Shown: piece by piece, positions 51,463-60,872 of the stretch
How the letters are laid out: each line of letters begins with the position of its first letter
How positions within the stretch are numbered: position 1 is the stretch's first letter
Assembly (NCBI GenBank): GCA_018242295.1
Contig: JAFECE010000005.1
Location: 209,709 to 273,708, forward strand
DNA from: Pseudomonadota bacterium
Lineage (GTDB): Bacteria; Pseudomonadota; Alphaproteobacteria; Rhizobiales; Hyphomicrobiaceae
DNA length: 64,000 nt
Direction: 5' to 3'
Translations under genes and position numbers: made by a program
Notes under the pieces: model-generated
Databases searched by the model: none
Told to the model about the DNA's origin: nothing
Seen by the model: only the letters and a program-made list of their open reading frames with translations

Positions 51463-51476
51463 GCCGCCCTTTTTTT
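51450..51476 (+). terminator. Intrinsic terminator spanning the mgsC stop, before gmaS
   Basis: GGGCGGCTTATAAGCCGCCC (51450-51469), a perfect 20-base palindrome, then seven T. It contains the mgsC TAA at 51460-51462, so ribosomes finishing mgsC would cover the stem. The layout suits translation-dependent partial termination between mgsABC and gmaS. Confidence 0.85.
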
Positions 51477-51527
51477 GCGCACCGGTAACGATAATTGAAA
51501 GAAACGCAAGAGTTGAGGAAACTAAGT

Positions 51528-52835
51528 ATGGCTCAAGATCTCGCCCAGCTCGCTAAAGAGCGCGGCATTCGCTACTTCATGATCTCGTATACGGACCTTT
51601 TCGGTTCGCAGCGCGCCAAGCTCGTTCCTTCGTCGGCGATCGCCGACATGCAGAAGGACGGTGCAGGCTTCGCTGGCTTCGCGACCTGGTTCGACATGAC
51701 GCCTGCGCACCCCGATCTCTTCGGCCTGCCGGATGCTTCGTCAGTCATTCAGCTGCCGTGGAGGAAGGAAGTCGCGTGGGTTGCCGCCGATTGCGTGATG
51801 GAAGACAAGCATGTTGCGCAGGCGCCGCGCGTCGTCCTGAAGAAGATCTCGGCAGAAGCGGCGGAACTTGGCCTCTACGTGAAGACCGGTGTCGAGTGCG
51901 AGTTCTTCCTGACTACTCCGGACGGATGCGAGATCTCGGACAGCAAAGATACCGCCGCAAAACCCTGCTACGACCAGCAGGCCCTGATGCGCCGCTACGA
52001 CGTTATCGCAGAAATTTGCGATTACATGCTCGAACTCGGCTGGGGCCCATACCAAAACGACCACGAGGACGCGAACGGCCAGTGGGAAATGAACTGGAAC
52101 TTCGACGATGCTCTGCTCACTGCGGACAGGCATTCGTTCTTTAAGTTCATGGCGCGCTCGATCGCTGAAAAGCATGGTTTGCGCGCGACGTTCATGCCGA
52201 AGCCGTTCCCGAACCTCACCGGCAATGGCTGCCACGCCCACATCTCCGTCTGGGACAAGGACGGCAAGACCAACATGTTCTACGACGGCCATGATGAAAT
52301 GGGTCTGTCGCAACAGGGCTACAATTTCCTCGGCGGTATCATGAAACATGCCGAGGCTCTTGCTGCAATCACCAACCCGACGGTCAACTCGTATAAGCGC
52401 ATCAACGCACCGCGCACCACATCGGGCGCGACGTGGTCGCCGAACTCGGTCACTTGGACTGGCAACAACCGCACGCACATGGTTCGCGTGCCGGGCAAGG
52501 GCCGCTTCGAGTTGCGACTGCCGGACGGCGCCGCAAATCCCTATCTGATGCAGGCTGTGATCATTGCCGCCGGCCTCGACGGTATTCGTTCGAAGGCACA
52601 TCCCGGCAAGCGCTACGACATCGATATGTACCAGGAAGGGCATTTGGTGACAGACGCGCCGCGCCTACCGCTGAACCTGCTCGACGCGATCCGCGCCTTC
52701 GATAAGGACACTTCGCTCAAGGCCGCTCTCGGTGAAGAATTCTCCGCGGCCTACATCAAGCTCAAGATGAAAGACTGGAATTCCTTCGCCTCACATTTCA
52801 CGCAGTGGGAGAAGGACCATACACTCGACTGCTAA
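51528..52835 (+). CDS. gmaS: Gamma-glutamylmethylamide synthetase GmaS
   Basis: 435 residues of the glutamine synthetase family. The ATP/Glu-binding signature is MPKPFPNLTGNGCHAHISVW (about 225-244), and metal or substrate motifs are ANGQWEMNW, NSYKRIN and RFELRLPDGAANPYL. GmaS condenses methylamine with glutamate using ATP; it is the diagnostic enzyme of the NMG pathway. Distinction from a glutamine synthetase rests on the mgs and mgd neighbours and on similarity to the type III-like GmaS group. ATG 51528 has TTGAGGAA upstream and was preferred to the frame start at 51495. A strong terminator follows. Confidence 0.95.
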   Translation: MAQDLAQLAKERGIRYFMISYTDLFGSQRAKLVPSSAIADMQKDGAGFAGFATWFDMTPAHPDLFGLPDASSVIQLPWRKEVAWVAADCVMEDKHVAQAPRVVLKKISAEAAELGLYVKTGVECEFFLTTPDGCEISDSKDTAAKPCYDQQALMRRYDVIAEICDYMLELGWGPYQNDHEDANGQWEMNWNFDDALLTADRHSFFKFMARSIAEKHGLRATFMPKPFPNLTGNGCHAHISVWDKDGKTNMFYDGHDEMGLSQQGYNFLGGIMKHAEALAAITNPTVNSYKRINAPRTTSGATWSPNSVTWTGNNRTHMVRVPGKGRFELRLPDGAANPYLMQAVIIAAGLDGIRSKAHPGKRYDIDMYQEGHLVTDAPRLPLNLLDAIRAFDKDTSLKAALGEEFSAAYIKLKMKDWNSFASHFTQWEKDHTLDC

Positions 52836-52863
52836 ACTTGCGTTCCTCCACGAGCAACTGTCC

Positions 52864-52893
52864 CCCCGGCCACGTTGGCCGGGGATTTTTTTT
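52864..52893 (+). terminator. Strong intrinsic terminator after gmaS
   Basis: Perfect 9-base stem CCCCGGCCA/TGGCCGGGG with a CGT loop, then A and eight T, 28 bases beyond the gmaS stop. It ends the methylamine operon. On the minus strand the same stem follows hrpB but without a T run, so it is directional. Confidence 0.92.
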
Positions 52894-52902
52894 GGCATTC
52901 GA

Positions 52903-55371
52903 TCACGTGCCGCGCGGCTTCGCCCGTGCCGTAGGTTTGGCGTTGGCCGGATCTTCGGGCCAGACGTGCTTTGGATATTGCCCGCGCATGTCGGCTCGCA
53001 CGGCGCGCCAGGAGCCCGCCCAGAAGCCCGGCAGATCGCGAGTGATCTGAATTGGCCGGCGCGCTGGCGATAGCAAATGCAGTGTGAGCGGCAGACGGCC
53101 GCGCGCGATGGCGGGGTGTTCCTTTAGTCCAAAAAGTTCCTGCACACGAATATGCAGCGCCGGCGCGTCGGCGACATCGTAGTCGAGCGCAAATCTATTT
53201 CCGGTCGGCGCTTCGAAATGCGTTGGCGCTTCGGCGTCGAGGCGTAAGCGCATCTGACGCGGCACCAGTGAATTGAGCGCGCTTTCCAGGGTGTCGGCGT
53301 CGATTTCGGAAATCCGAGACTTACCCGCTAAAAAAGGCGCAAGCCATTCCTCCAGAGCCGACGTTAGAGAGGCGTCGGACATATCCGGCCACGTCCCATC
53401 GCCTTTGCGCAGGAACGCAATGCGACTGCGAAGCTGAAGCTGCGCTTTCGTCCACGGCAGGGCTTCCGCTCCGAGCCCCATCAGGCCGCGGGCGAGAACG
53501 GCAGAGACGTCTTCGCCGGAGCCTAGGGGGCGCGGCTCGCTGTTCAGCGCGATCGCGCCGAGGCGGCGGCTGCGGCGTGCGCGTACGGCGCGGGCGTCTT
53601 TGTCGAACACAACCTCATCGCTCAGCTCGATCCGGTCAGCGGCGAATGCTTCGATGTCTGCTTCGTCCGCCGCGATCGCGAGTGTGATCCGTGTTGCAGC
53701 TGCTCGTCCCTGAAGCTCGGCAACGACCAGATAGGGCGCGGATGCCAAGTGGTGACTGTCGTCGACGATCCCGGCGCGGCCATTGGCGAGCAGAAAGCTG
53801 CCGCGCTTGCCGCGGTTTTTTGCAATCCGGTCGGGATAGGCAAGCGCGAGGAGCGCGGCCGGCGATGGCGCTTCGGCTACCGCCGCTTTGACTGCTGTTC
53901 CAGTTCTCGCCCACTGACGCGCGAGCGCGCGCATGCTTTCCGCCCGTTGCGAGCGATCGCGGCGAAAATTTTCGAGACGGACAGCAAGATCGAGGTCGTT
54001 GCCGCCGATGCCACGTTCGACGAGAATCGCGGCCAGCTCTGCCGCCGTTCCCGAGTGACCGCTGGCCCCAGCTTTCAGGACCATCCGCGCCAAGCGCGGC
54101 GGAAGCGGCAGCGCCCGCAATCGCTTGCCATCTTCCGTGATCCGTCCATCTCCATCGAGTGCATCGACCGCACGCAGACTCGCACGCGCTGCGGTGAGCG
54201 CGCCTTCGGACGGCGGATCGAGCCACGCCAGAGATCGCGGATCGTTTGTGCCCCACTCGGCACAGTCGAGTATCAAGGCTGAAAGATCGGCGGAGCGGAT
54301 TTCGGGCTCGGCAAATGGCACGAGGCCTTGCGTCTCAGGCTCGTCCCACAGCCGATAGCAAATTCCCGGTGCGGTTCTTCCGGCGCGGCCGCGACGCTGA
54401 TCGGCCGAGGCGCGCGACACGCGGACGGTCTCGAGGCGGGTGATGCCGACATCGGGTTCGAATCGCGGAACGCGGGCGACGCCGCTATCGATGACGACGC
54501 GCACACCTTCGATGGTAATCGAGGTTTCCGCGATTGACGTCGCCAGAACGACCTTGCGGCCGGTTTTCGCCGGCGAAATGGCGCGGTCCTGGGCAGCGGG
54601 ATCGAGGCCGCCGTAAAGCGGAACGACATGCACGTTCGCCGGCAAAGCATGCGCACTCAAGCGTTCGGCAACGCGCGCGATCTCGCCTTGGCCGGGGAGA
54701 AAGACGAGGATTGAGCCGGCGTCATTGGCGACCGCTCTCTTCACGGCATCGGCGACGTCTTCCTCGATCCTATTCGCACGCCTGCCCAAGTAGCGCGTTT
54801 CGACGGGGAAGGCGCGGCCCTCGCTCCTGACGATCAGCGCATCGCCGAGCAGCTTCGCGACGTTTGCCGCTTCGAGCGTGGCGGACATGACGAGGACTTT
54901 GAGATCGGGCCGGAGGGCGGAACGCGCGTCGAGTGCCAGGGCAAGACCGATGTCGGCGTCGAGCGAGCGTTCGTGGAACTCGTCGAACAAAACGGCTGCG
55001 ACGCCCTCGAGACCGGGATCGTCGAGGATCATGCGGGTGAAGACGCCTTCAGTGACAACTTCCACGCCGACGTGCGGTCCGGTCTTGGAATTGAGGCGCG
55101 CGCGCAGACCTATTTTGTCGCCGAGGCGACTGGCGAGGTTTGTGGCCATTCGTTCCGCTGCGGCACGGGCAGCAATGCGGCGCGGTTCGAGAACGAGAAT
55201 TTTGCCGGTAGCACTCCAGGCTTCATCGAGAAGAGCGAGCGGCACGCGCGTCGTCTTGCCGGCTCCCGGCGGCGCGACAAGCACGGCGGTCCCATTGGAT
55301 AGCAGTGCCGCTCGAATATCGTCGAGCACATCATCGATCGGGAGCGGCTCGGAAAACTTGCTTTGGGTCAT
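52903..55371 (-). CDS. hrpB: ATP-dependent helicase HrpB
   Basis: 822 residues of the DEAH-box helicase HrpB family. Walker A is APPGAGKTTRVP, the DEAH-like motif is DEFHERSLDADI, motif III is VMSATLEA, and motif VI is SADQRRGRAGRTAPG. The C-terminal HrpB-specific region is present to the end, so the gene is complete. The RNA or DNA substrate in vivo is unclear in the family. ATG 55371 gives the usual N-terminus (LPIDDVLDDI); the frame's TTG at 55407 is unlikely. It lies 59 bases after rpe and may be transcribed with it. Confidence 0.93.
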   Translation of the reverse strand: MTQSKFSEPLPIDDVLDDIRAALLSNGTAVLVAPPGAGKTTRVPLALLDEAWSATGKILVLEPRRIAARAAAERMATNLASRLGDKIGLRARLNSKTGPHVGVEVVTEGVFTRMILDDPGLEGVAAVLFDEFHERSLDADIGLALALDARSALRPDLKVLVMSATLEAANVAKLLGDALIVRSEGRAFPVETRYLGRRANRIEEDVADAVKRAVANDAGSILVFLPGQGEIARVAERLSAHALPANVHVVPLYGGLDPAAQDRAISPAKTGRKVVLATSIAETSITIEGVRVVIDSGVARVPRFEPDVGITRLETVRVSRASADQRRGRAGRTAPGICYRLWDEPETQGLVPFAEPEIRSADLSALILDCAEWGTNDPRSLAWLDPPSEGALTAARASLRAVDALDGDGRITEDGKRLRALPLPPRLARMVLKAGASGHSGTAAELAAILVERGIGGNDLDLAVRLENFRRDRSQRAESMRALARQWARTGTAVKAAVAEAPSPAALLALAYPDRIAKNRGKRGSFLLANGRAGIVDDSHHLASAPYLVVAELQGRAAATRITLAIAADEADIEAFAADRIELSDEVVFDKDARAVRARRSRRLGAIALNSEPRPLGSGEDVSAVLARGLMGLGAEALPWTKAQLQLRSRIAFLRKGDGTWPDMSDASLTSALEEWLAPFLAGKSRISEIDADTLESALNSLVPRQMRLRLDAEAPTHFEAPTGNRFALDYDVADAPALHIRVQELFGLKEHPAIARGRLPLTLHLLSPARRPIQITRDLPGFWAGSWRAVRADMRGQYPKHVWPEDPANAKPTARAKPRGT

Positions 55372-55430
55372 GACCCGTCGAAATACGCTCGCCGGCTTCG
55401 ATTTCAAGCGGCGTTTCAGACCTTCTGCTC

Positions 55431-56105
55431 TTAGACCTCGAGCCGCGTCGCGTTTCTTATGGCGTCCATGTTGGCGCGATAGCTTTGCTCGCTGCCACCC
55501 TTGAAGACCGCCGAACCCGCGACGAGAACGTTGGCGCCGGCCTCGACGACCTGGCGTGCGGTTTCCGGCGTGATGCCACCGTCAACCTCGATATCGATGG
55601 GACGCGAACCGACGAGTGCCTTCACGCGGCGAATTTTTTCGACGACCGCGGGAATAAACGATTGGCCGCCGAAGCCCGGATTGACGCTCATCACCAAGAT
55701 AAGATCGAGGCGATCGAGAACGTATTCGATGGCGCTTTCCGGGGTTCCGGGATTGAGCGATACGCCGGCCTTCTTGCCCAGTGCTCGGATCGCCTGAAGC
55801 GAGCGATCGAGATGCGGACCTGCTTCGGCGTGGACCGTAATGATATCGGCGCCGGCGGCGGCAAAGTCTCCCAAATAAGGATCGGCCGGCGCGATCATCA
55901 AGTGCACGTCGAAAATTTTCTTCGATGTTCCGCGAACGGCTTTGATGACCGGAGCCCCATAAGTGATGTTCGGCACGAAATGTCCGTCCATCACATCGCA
56001 ATGAATCCAATCGGCGCCTGCCCGGTCGACGGCGCGAATTTCATCGCCGAGCTTGCTGAAGTCGGCCGAGAGGATGGACGGAGCGATCAAGAGAGGGCGA
56101 GACAC
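55431..56105 (-). CDS. rpe: Ribulose-phosphate 3-epimerase
   Basis: 224 residues of the TIM-barrel epimerase family, with [18 protein letters not shown] at the N-terminus, [30 protein letters not shown] and [12 protein letters not shown]. It interconverts ribulose 5-phosphate and xylulose 5-phosphate. It starts with GTG (56105; AAAGG eight bases upstream) 22 bases after the phosphoribulokinase gene, so both probably share a transcript. All expected active-site motifs are seen. Confidence 0.96.
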   Translation of the reverse strand: MSRPLLIAPSILSADFSKLGDEIRAVDRAGADWIHCDVMDGHFVPNITYGAPVIKAVRGTSKKIFDVHLMIAPADPYLGDFAAAGADIITVHAEAGPHLDRSLQAIRALGKKAGVSLNPGTPESAIEYVLDRLDLILVMSVNPGFGGQSFIPAVVEKIRRVKALVGSRPIDIEVDGGITPETARQVVEAGANVLVAGSAVFKGGSEQSYRANMDAIRNATRLEV

Positions 56106-56127
56106 GGAAGACCTTTCGTGGGTTCGA

Positions 56128-57003
56128 TCATATCACTCGGCGGCGGCGCTCGACGAGCTGGAGAATGAGCGGCGTCAGAATGAGTTGCATGGCAAGATCG
56201 AGCTTACTACCAGGAATGACGATGGAATTGGCCCGCGACATGAAGCTGTCGTGGATCATGGACAAAAGATACGCGAAATCGATGCCGCGCGGCTCCTTGA
56301 AACGGATGATCACCATCGATTCATCGGGCGTTGGTATCCAGCGGGCAATGAACGGATTCGATGTATCGACCGTCGGAATTCGCTGAAAATTGATATCGGT
56401 CTGCGTGAACTGCGGACAGATGTACTGAACGTAGTCGGGCATTCGCCTCAGGATCGACTGTGTCACGTCCTCGGTCGTATAGCCGCGCTCCGTACGGTCT
56501 CGCTGGATCTTCTGAATCCATTCGAGATTGATCACAGGTACGACGCCAATCTTCAGGTCGGCATGACGGGCGACGTCGTAGTCTCCGGTGACGATGGCGC
56601 CGTGGAGGCCTTCGTACATCAGAACATCCGTGTCCGGCTCAATCTCCGTCCAAGGCGTGAAGCTGCCGACCGGTGTGCCGAGCGCGCGTTCCTCCGCATC
56701 GTCATGCACATAATGGCGGATGAGGCCCTTACCGCTCTCGGAATACATTCGAAAAAGCGTTTCGAGCTCCTCGATCAGATTTGCCTCGAGGCCGAAATGG
56801 CTGAAATTGTGGTTGCCGCGCTTCGCAGCTTCCCGCATCGCCTTTTCCATGCCGCAGCGATCGTAGCGATGAAATGCATCGCCCTGGACGAATGCCGCCC
56901 GCACGTGCTCGCGGCGGAAAATGTTCTCAAAAGTTTGCCGCACCGACGTCGTTCCCGCGCCAGAAGAGCCGGTGACGGATATAATCGGATGCTTAATCGA
57001 CAT
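56128..57003 (-). CDS. prkB: Phosphoribulokinase
   Basis: 291 residues, the length of proteobacterial (class I) phosphoribulokinase. The P-loop is GSSGAGTTS (about 12-20), and [39 protein letters not shown] and [20 protein letters not shown] are family motifs. It phosphorylates ribulose 5-phosphate to ribulose 1,5-bisphosphate. It lies between fbp and rpe. No RuBisCO gene is in the window, so the product may serve as a regulatory metabolite, as reported for the RuBisCO-free methylotroph Methylobacterium extorquens. The symbol could equally be cbbP. Confidence 0.95.
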   Translation of the reverse strand: MSIKHPIISVTGSSGAGTTSVRQTFENIFRREHVRAAFVQGDAFHRYDRCGMEKAMREAAKRGNHNFSHFGLEANLIEELETLFRMYSESGKGLIRHYVHDDAEERALGTPVGSFTPWTEIEPDTDVLMYEGLHGAIVTGDYDVARHADLKIGVVPVINLEWIQKIQRDRTERGYTTEDVTQSILRRMPDYVQYICPQFTQTDINFQRIPTVDTSNPFIARWIPTPDESMVIIRFKEPRGIDFAYLLSMIHDSFMSRANSIVIPGSKLDLAMQLILTPLILQLVERRRRVI

Positions 57004-57057
57004 TGCGGAGGCTCGATGCGCTTCGGTTCAGGGGAGGAAGACTTTCGACGGACAAGC

Positions 57058-58101
57058 TCATGGCAGTGCCCGGAACAGGCCTCGCCGACCGAATAGCGGC
57101 GAGCGCTCGCCCTTGAATTCCTGGCCGCTATAGATGCGCATCACTCGGTCCACCTCGTCGCGTGAGCCGCAGATCAGCGGCGTTTTCTGATGGAGGGCGG
57201 CCGGCACGACGTCCAGCACGCGCTCTCTTCCCGTCGTCGCTCTTCCACCCGCCTGCTCTACGATCCAGCTCAACGGATTGGCTTCGTAAATCAGGCGAAT
57301 GCGTCCCTGGTGGAAACCCTTCCGGCGATCGCCGGGATAAAGGTAAATGCCGCCACGGGAGAGTATCCGGTAAACGTCCGCCACCGGCGAGCCCGTCCAC
57401 CGCATATTGAAATCGTGCCCACGGGGGCCGTTGGCGCCGTTTTCACAGTCGTGAATATAGATGCGGATCGGATCGTCCCAGTGGCGCGCGTTGGAAGCGT
57501 TAATGGCGTATTCGTCGGCTTCGGGAGGAATCGCGACGGTACGCGTCGTCAGATGGAAGGTCCGGGTTTCCCTATCGAACGTGAAGATCTGGGTTCCGTG
57601 GCCGACGGTGAGAGCCAGGACCGTTTGCGGGCCATAAACGAAAAAGCCCGCTGCAAGTTGATGCGAACCTGGACGCAAAAATGCCGCCTCGCGCGTCGAG
57701 GACGGATGACGCGGAAGAATCGAGAAAATCGTCCCAACCGAGACATTGGCGTCGATATTCGACGATCCGTCCAGCGGGTCTGTCGCAACCAAGAGCGGCG
57801 CATCGTTCTGAAGTGCAATGGGCTCAACGGCTTCCTCGGTCGCGAGAGCCGCGACGGGCTGAGATTTCAGCGCATCGATGATCATGCCATTGGCGAGGGC
57901 GTCGACTTCCTTCTGCTCGTCGATCTCGCCTGCGCGCGCGACGACGCGCCCGAGCTTCCCGCCGAGTGCACCCCGCCCGATAATGTCTGAAAGACGGGCG
58001 CTCGCGTCAGCAATAGCTAGAATCGTGTCCGCGACTTGACCACGCGTGCGGCCGTCCAGCGTCCAATTCGAGAGATACTCTTTGAGTGTTGGAAAACCCA
58101 T
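57058..58101 (-). CDS. fbp: Fructose-1,6-bisphosphatase, class I
   Basis: 347 residues with the class I signature LVATDPLDGSSNIDANVSVG (metal binding), and RYIGSMVAD-like and RGGIYLYPGDRRKGFHQGRI motifs near the C-terminus. It hydrolyses fructose 1,6-bisphosphate in gluconeogenesis or carbon assimilation. It is first in fbp-prk-rpe-hrpB; the gap to prk is 54 bases. Its leader contains a dyad (58110-58141) adjacent to the ribosome site. Confidence 0.96.
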   Translation of the reverse strand: MGFPTLKEYLSNWTLDGRTRGQVADTILAIADASARLSDIIGRGALGGKLGRVVARAGEIDEQKEVDALANGMIIDALKSQPVAALATEEAVEPIALQNDAPLLVATDPLDGSSNIDANVSVGTIFSILPRHPSSTREAAFLRPGSHQLAAGFFVYGPQTVLALTVGHGTQIFTFDRETRTFHLTTRTVAIPPEADEYAINASNARHWDDPIRIYIHDCENGANGPRGHDFNMRWTGSPVADVYRILSRGGIYLYPGDRRKGFHQGRIRLIYEANPLSWIVEQAGGRATTGRERVLDVVPAALHQKTPLICGSRDEVDRVMRIYSGQEFKGERSPLFGRRGLFRALP

Positions 58102-58109
58102 TCTATCCT

Positions 58110-58141
58110 TCCAGCGCTCACCTGCCCTTCATTGCGCTGGA
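58110..58141 (-). repeat. Dyad in the fbp leader adjoining the ribosome site
   Basis: TCCAGCGC (58110-58117) and GCGCTGGA (58134-58141) are perfect 8-base arms, 16 bases apart. On the transcript the second arm ends directly at the AAGGA of the fbp ribosome site. It could fold and modulate translation, or be an operator for a regulator of the fbp-prk operon. Confidence 0.45.
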
Positions 58142-58331
58142 CACATCTAAGCTTACTTGATCGACAGAAGCGAGACTGCACTTTCAACGCAAGGTGTGCA
58201 TAGGCAAGTCGCCGTAATTTTGCTGGGGTGCAACATAGATTTCTCTTATACAACGCGCCAATCCGGCTCGGCGGGCTCGAAATTGGCGCGGTTTACGGCC
58301 GTTAATCAATCACATCCGTGGACGCGATCGA

Positions 58332-59066
58332 TCAGACGTCGAACTCTTCGATCTTGGAGAATGCTTGACGCAGCGCGTCGGACCAGGCGCCGGAGAGCTT
58401 CCGAAAATATTCGTCGTCCGCGCCGATGCGTTTCTCGCGCGTGACGTCGAGCGTATCGCGCTCGTAGATCACGAGATCGAGCGGCATGCCGACGGACAGG
58501 TTCGATCTCAGCGTGGAGTCGAATGAGAGAAGTATCAACTTTGCGGCCTCGCCGAGGCGCATGTCAGAGCGCGCGACGCGATCCAATATTGGCTTGCCGT
58601 ACTTGTGCTCGCCGATTTGAAAAAAGGGCGTGTCGTCCGTTGCCTCGATGAAATTGCCTTCCGGATAGATCTGAAACAGGCGCGGTCTTTCGCCTTTGAT
58701 CTGGCCGCCGAAGATGAAGTTGGTATTGAAGCCGAGCTTGCTCGCCTCCAGCGCGGCGCCATCGATGCGGCGTGCTTCGCGAATGGCGTCCCCGACAACG
58801 CGCGCGGCGCGATACATGTTGGGCGCGGTATCGAGCGTCGCTGAATCTTCACTCGCGTCTTCCGCGAGATGCTCATTGAGCAGACTGACCACGGCCTGGG
58901 TCACTGCGAGATTGCCTGCAGCCAGCAGAACCAAAACGCGGTCTCCGGGGCGGCGCCAGAGTTGCAGCTTCTTGTATTGAGCAATGTTGTCGACGCCGGC
59001 ATTGGTCCGCGTATCGGCCGCGAATACGAGTCCGCCCTCGAGGCGCAACGCTACCGCGTATGTCAT
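58332..59066 (-). CDS. anbu: Anbu, proteasome-like peptidase homologue
   Basis: 244 residues of the Anbu (ancestral beta subunit) branch of the proteasome/HslV fold. After removal of Met, the N-terminal Thr (MTYAVALRL) is the expected nucleophile; D17 (in FAADTRTNAG) and K31/K32 occupy the other active-site positions, counting Thr as 1. I chose ATG 59066 because it places Thr at position 2; the longer frame start at 59240 would bury it. It is the last gene of the ATP-grasp, alpha-E, transglutaminase operon. As I recall, an Anbu from Hyphomicrobium has been studied structurally. Its physiological substrate is not established. Confidence 0.9.
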   Translation of the reverse strand: MTYAVALRLEGGLVFAADTRTNAGVDNIAQYKKLQLWRRPGDRVLVLLAAGNLAVTQAVVSLLNEHLAEDASEDSATLDTAPNMYRAARVVGDAIREARRIDGAALEASKLGFNTNFIFGGQIKGERPRLFQIYPEGNFIEATDDTPFFQIGEHKYGKPILDRVARSDMRLGEAAKLILLSFDSTLRSNLSVGMPLDLVIYERDTLDVTREKRIGADDEYFRKLSGAWSDALRQAFSKIEEFDV

Positions 59067-59095
59067 GTAGAAAAAATCTCCGGAGTCGCAGGCAC

Positions 59096-59908
59096 CTACT
59101 GTTGCTGGCTGCTCTGCTGCTGAACTTCGACGATGACGTCCAGCTCCTCTTTCGCGACGCCCTTTCGAGAGCCGCGAATTGGAGCCGCGTCTGTCGCGTC
59201 CAACCCTGAAGCGAGCCGCACGTACTTCTCCGTGGGACATATCCGATTAGCGGGGTCAAAGCCAACCCAGCCCAGGCCCTCGAGCCAGACTTCCGCCCAG
59301 GCGTGGTTGGCGTCGGAGGGCTCGTCTGCGCCGGAGAGAAAATAGCCGCTCACGTAACGGGCTGGAATATCGAGCGATCGCGCGGCCGCGATGAAAAGGT
59401 GCGCATGGTCCTGGCAGACGCCTTTACCTTCCGCCAACGCCTCGGCTGCCGTCGTGTGCGCGTTCGTCGCACCAATCTTGTAGTCGACAGCGTCGCGTAC
59501 GGCATACATCAGGTTGTGCATTCCGCGGATGTCCGGCTTGGCGCTTGCAGCACGGCACAAGGCACGGATTTCGTTGGTCGCCGTCGTCTTCGCAGTTTGG
59601 CGGCGATAGACCCGGATCGGCGCCGGATCGGCCAATCCACGCACGACGCCGGCCTTATCCTCCGTATCGACGACCCCCTTGGCGATGATCAGCGATTCCG
59701 AGTGCTCCTCCGTGCAGCTCGCGAGATGGACCATATTGCCGAAACCGTCGCGAAAGCACTTCACGGCATCGACGCCCGGAGCGCTGACGCGCCATTCGAC
59801 GACGCGTTGACCTTGAAACGACGGCGGCGTGAGGCGCAGCGCCAGAATGGAATATCTTGTCGGCTCGCTATAGACGTAACGCGACACATGCCCAATCGAA
59901 ATGCGCAT
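59096..59908 (-). CDS. Transglutaminase-like cysteine protease of the Anbu operon
   Basis: 270 residues: N-terminal beta domain (about 1-100) and a transglutaminase-like papain fold with C165 (GVCQDHAH), H202 (NHAWAEVWL) and D218 (GFDPANR), a complete catalytic triad. Members of this family co-occur with the alpha-E and ATP-grasp proteins. It may cleave or form amide bonds in a peptide made by the ATP-grasp partner; this is inference from the operon. The last ten residues are Gln-rich. No signal peptide is visible, so it acts in the cytoplasm. Confidence 0.9.
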   Translation of the reverse strand: MRISIGHVSRYVYSEPTRYSILALRLTPPSFQGQRVVEWRVSAPGVDAVKCFRDGFGNMVHLASCTEEHSESLIIAKGVVDTEDKAGVVRGLADPAPIRVYRRQTAKTTATNEIRALCRAASAKPDIRGMHNLMYAVRDAVDYKIGATNAHTTAAEALAEGKGVCQDHAHLFIAAARSLDIPARYVSGYFLSGADEPSDANHAWAEVWLEGLGWVGFDPANRICPTEKYVRLASGLDATDAAPIRGSRKGVAKEELDVIVEVQQQSSQQQ

Positions 59909-59917
59909 CGTCGATCC

Positions 59918-60865
59918 TCAATCGCTGAAGTGATACGCGGAAGAGATCTCGTTCCCGAGCTTGTTGTTGCGGCCTATGAAATCCTGCACGAACTCATGCA
60001 GTCCGGATTGGAAAATGTTGCGCATGTCGGCTTCGAGCAGCAGATCGCGCGTTGCCTCGGCAGTCATCTGACAGTCGTGCCGGGCACCATAAAACACGGC
60101 AAGATCGCGAAGAGCTAACGTCAGCTCGTCGTAGCATGAGCGAAGCGAGCGCGGCATTTGCCGATTCAAGATCATGAAGTCCGCGATCTTAAGCGGGCGA
60201 TAGTGGTCCTTGAAAACCCAACGATAGCTGCGGTGCGCCGAAACGGAACGCAACAATGCGGCCCACTGATAATTGTCCTTTTCGCTGCCGACCATCTCGC
60301 TTGACGGCAACAGGTGGTAATATTTGACATCGAGGATACGCGCGGTGCTGTCAGCGCGTTCGATGAACGTGCCGACCTGACTGAAATAATAAGTGTCGTT
60401 GCGCAGGATCGTATTCAAAAGGGCGCCGCGATAGAGCGCGGAGCGCGAGCGCACCCAATCGAGAAGCTCGGGAAGCGAATTCGAGGTGACGGTTGCTGGC
60501 CGGATCGCCGAGAACTCGAGCCAGGAGCTGTTCAGGCTTTCCCACATTTCGCGCGTCAAGGCCGTGCGCTGAGCGCGGCCGTTGCGACGTGCGTTTGCAA
60601 GGCACGATGCTATGCTCGACGGATTCGACGTATCGAACAGCATATAATCGATGACGTTCTGCGAGATCAGCTCGCCGTGCCGCTGAACGTAGCCTTGCAC
60701 GCATCCCGCGCTTTCCAACGTCGATCGCCATTCCTCGTGAAAGCCTTCGCCCTCGCGCGGCAGAAGCACGATGCGATAGCCGACCTCGAGAAGACGCGCG
60801 ATATTTTCAGCGCGCTCGATGTAGCGCGACAGCCAGTAAAGATCGTTTGCCGTACGTCCAAGCAT
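59918..60865 (-). CDS. Alpha-E domain protein of the Anbu operon
   Basis: 315 residues, almost entirely helical, with the N-terminus LGRTANDLYWLSRYIERAEN typical of alpha-E (DUF403) proteins. Conserved Glu, Arg and His residues recur in the helices (YIERAENIARLLEV; FIERADSTARILDV). Biochemical role is unknown; the family always accompanies an ATP-grasp and transglutaminase, suggesting it helps peptide ligation. It sits 7 bases after the ATP-grasp stop and 9 bases before the transglutaminase start. Confidence 0.9.
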   Translation of the reverse strand: MLGRTANDLYWLSRYIERAENIARLLEVGYRIVLLPREGEGFHEEWRSTLESAGCVQGYVQRHGELISQNVIDYMLFDTSNPSSIASCLANARRNGRAQRTALTREMWESLNSSWLEFSAIRPATVTSNSLPELLDWVRSRSALYRGALLNTILRNDTYYFSQVGTFIERADSTARILDVKYYHLLPSSEMVGSEKDNYQWAALLRSVSAHRSYRWVFKDHYRPLKIADFMILNRQMPRSLRSCYDELTLALRDLAVFYGARHDCQMTAEATRDLLLEADMRNIFQSGLHEFVQDFIGRNNKLGNEISSAYHFSD

Positions 60866-60872
60866 TCCGAAA

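Noticed and set aside
56053-57096. Open frame of 347 residues on the plus strand
   Set aside because: Antisense to phosphoribulokinase; no recognisable domain.
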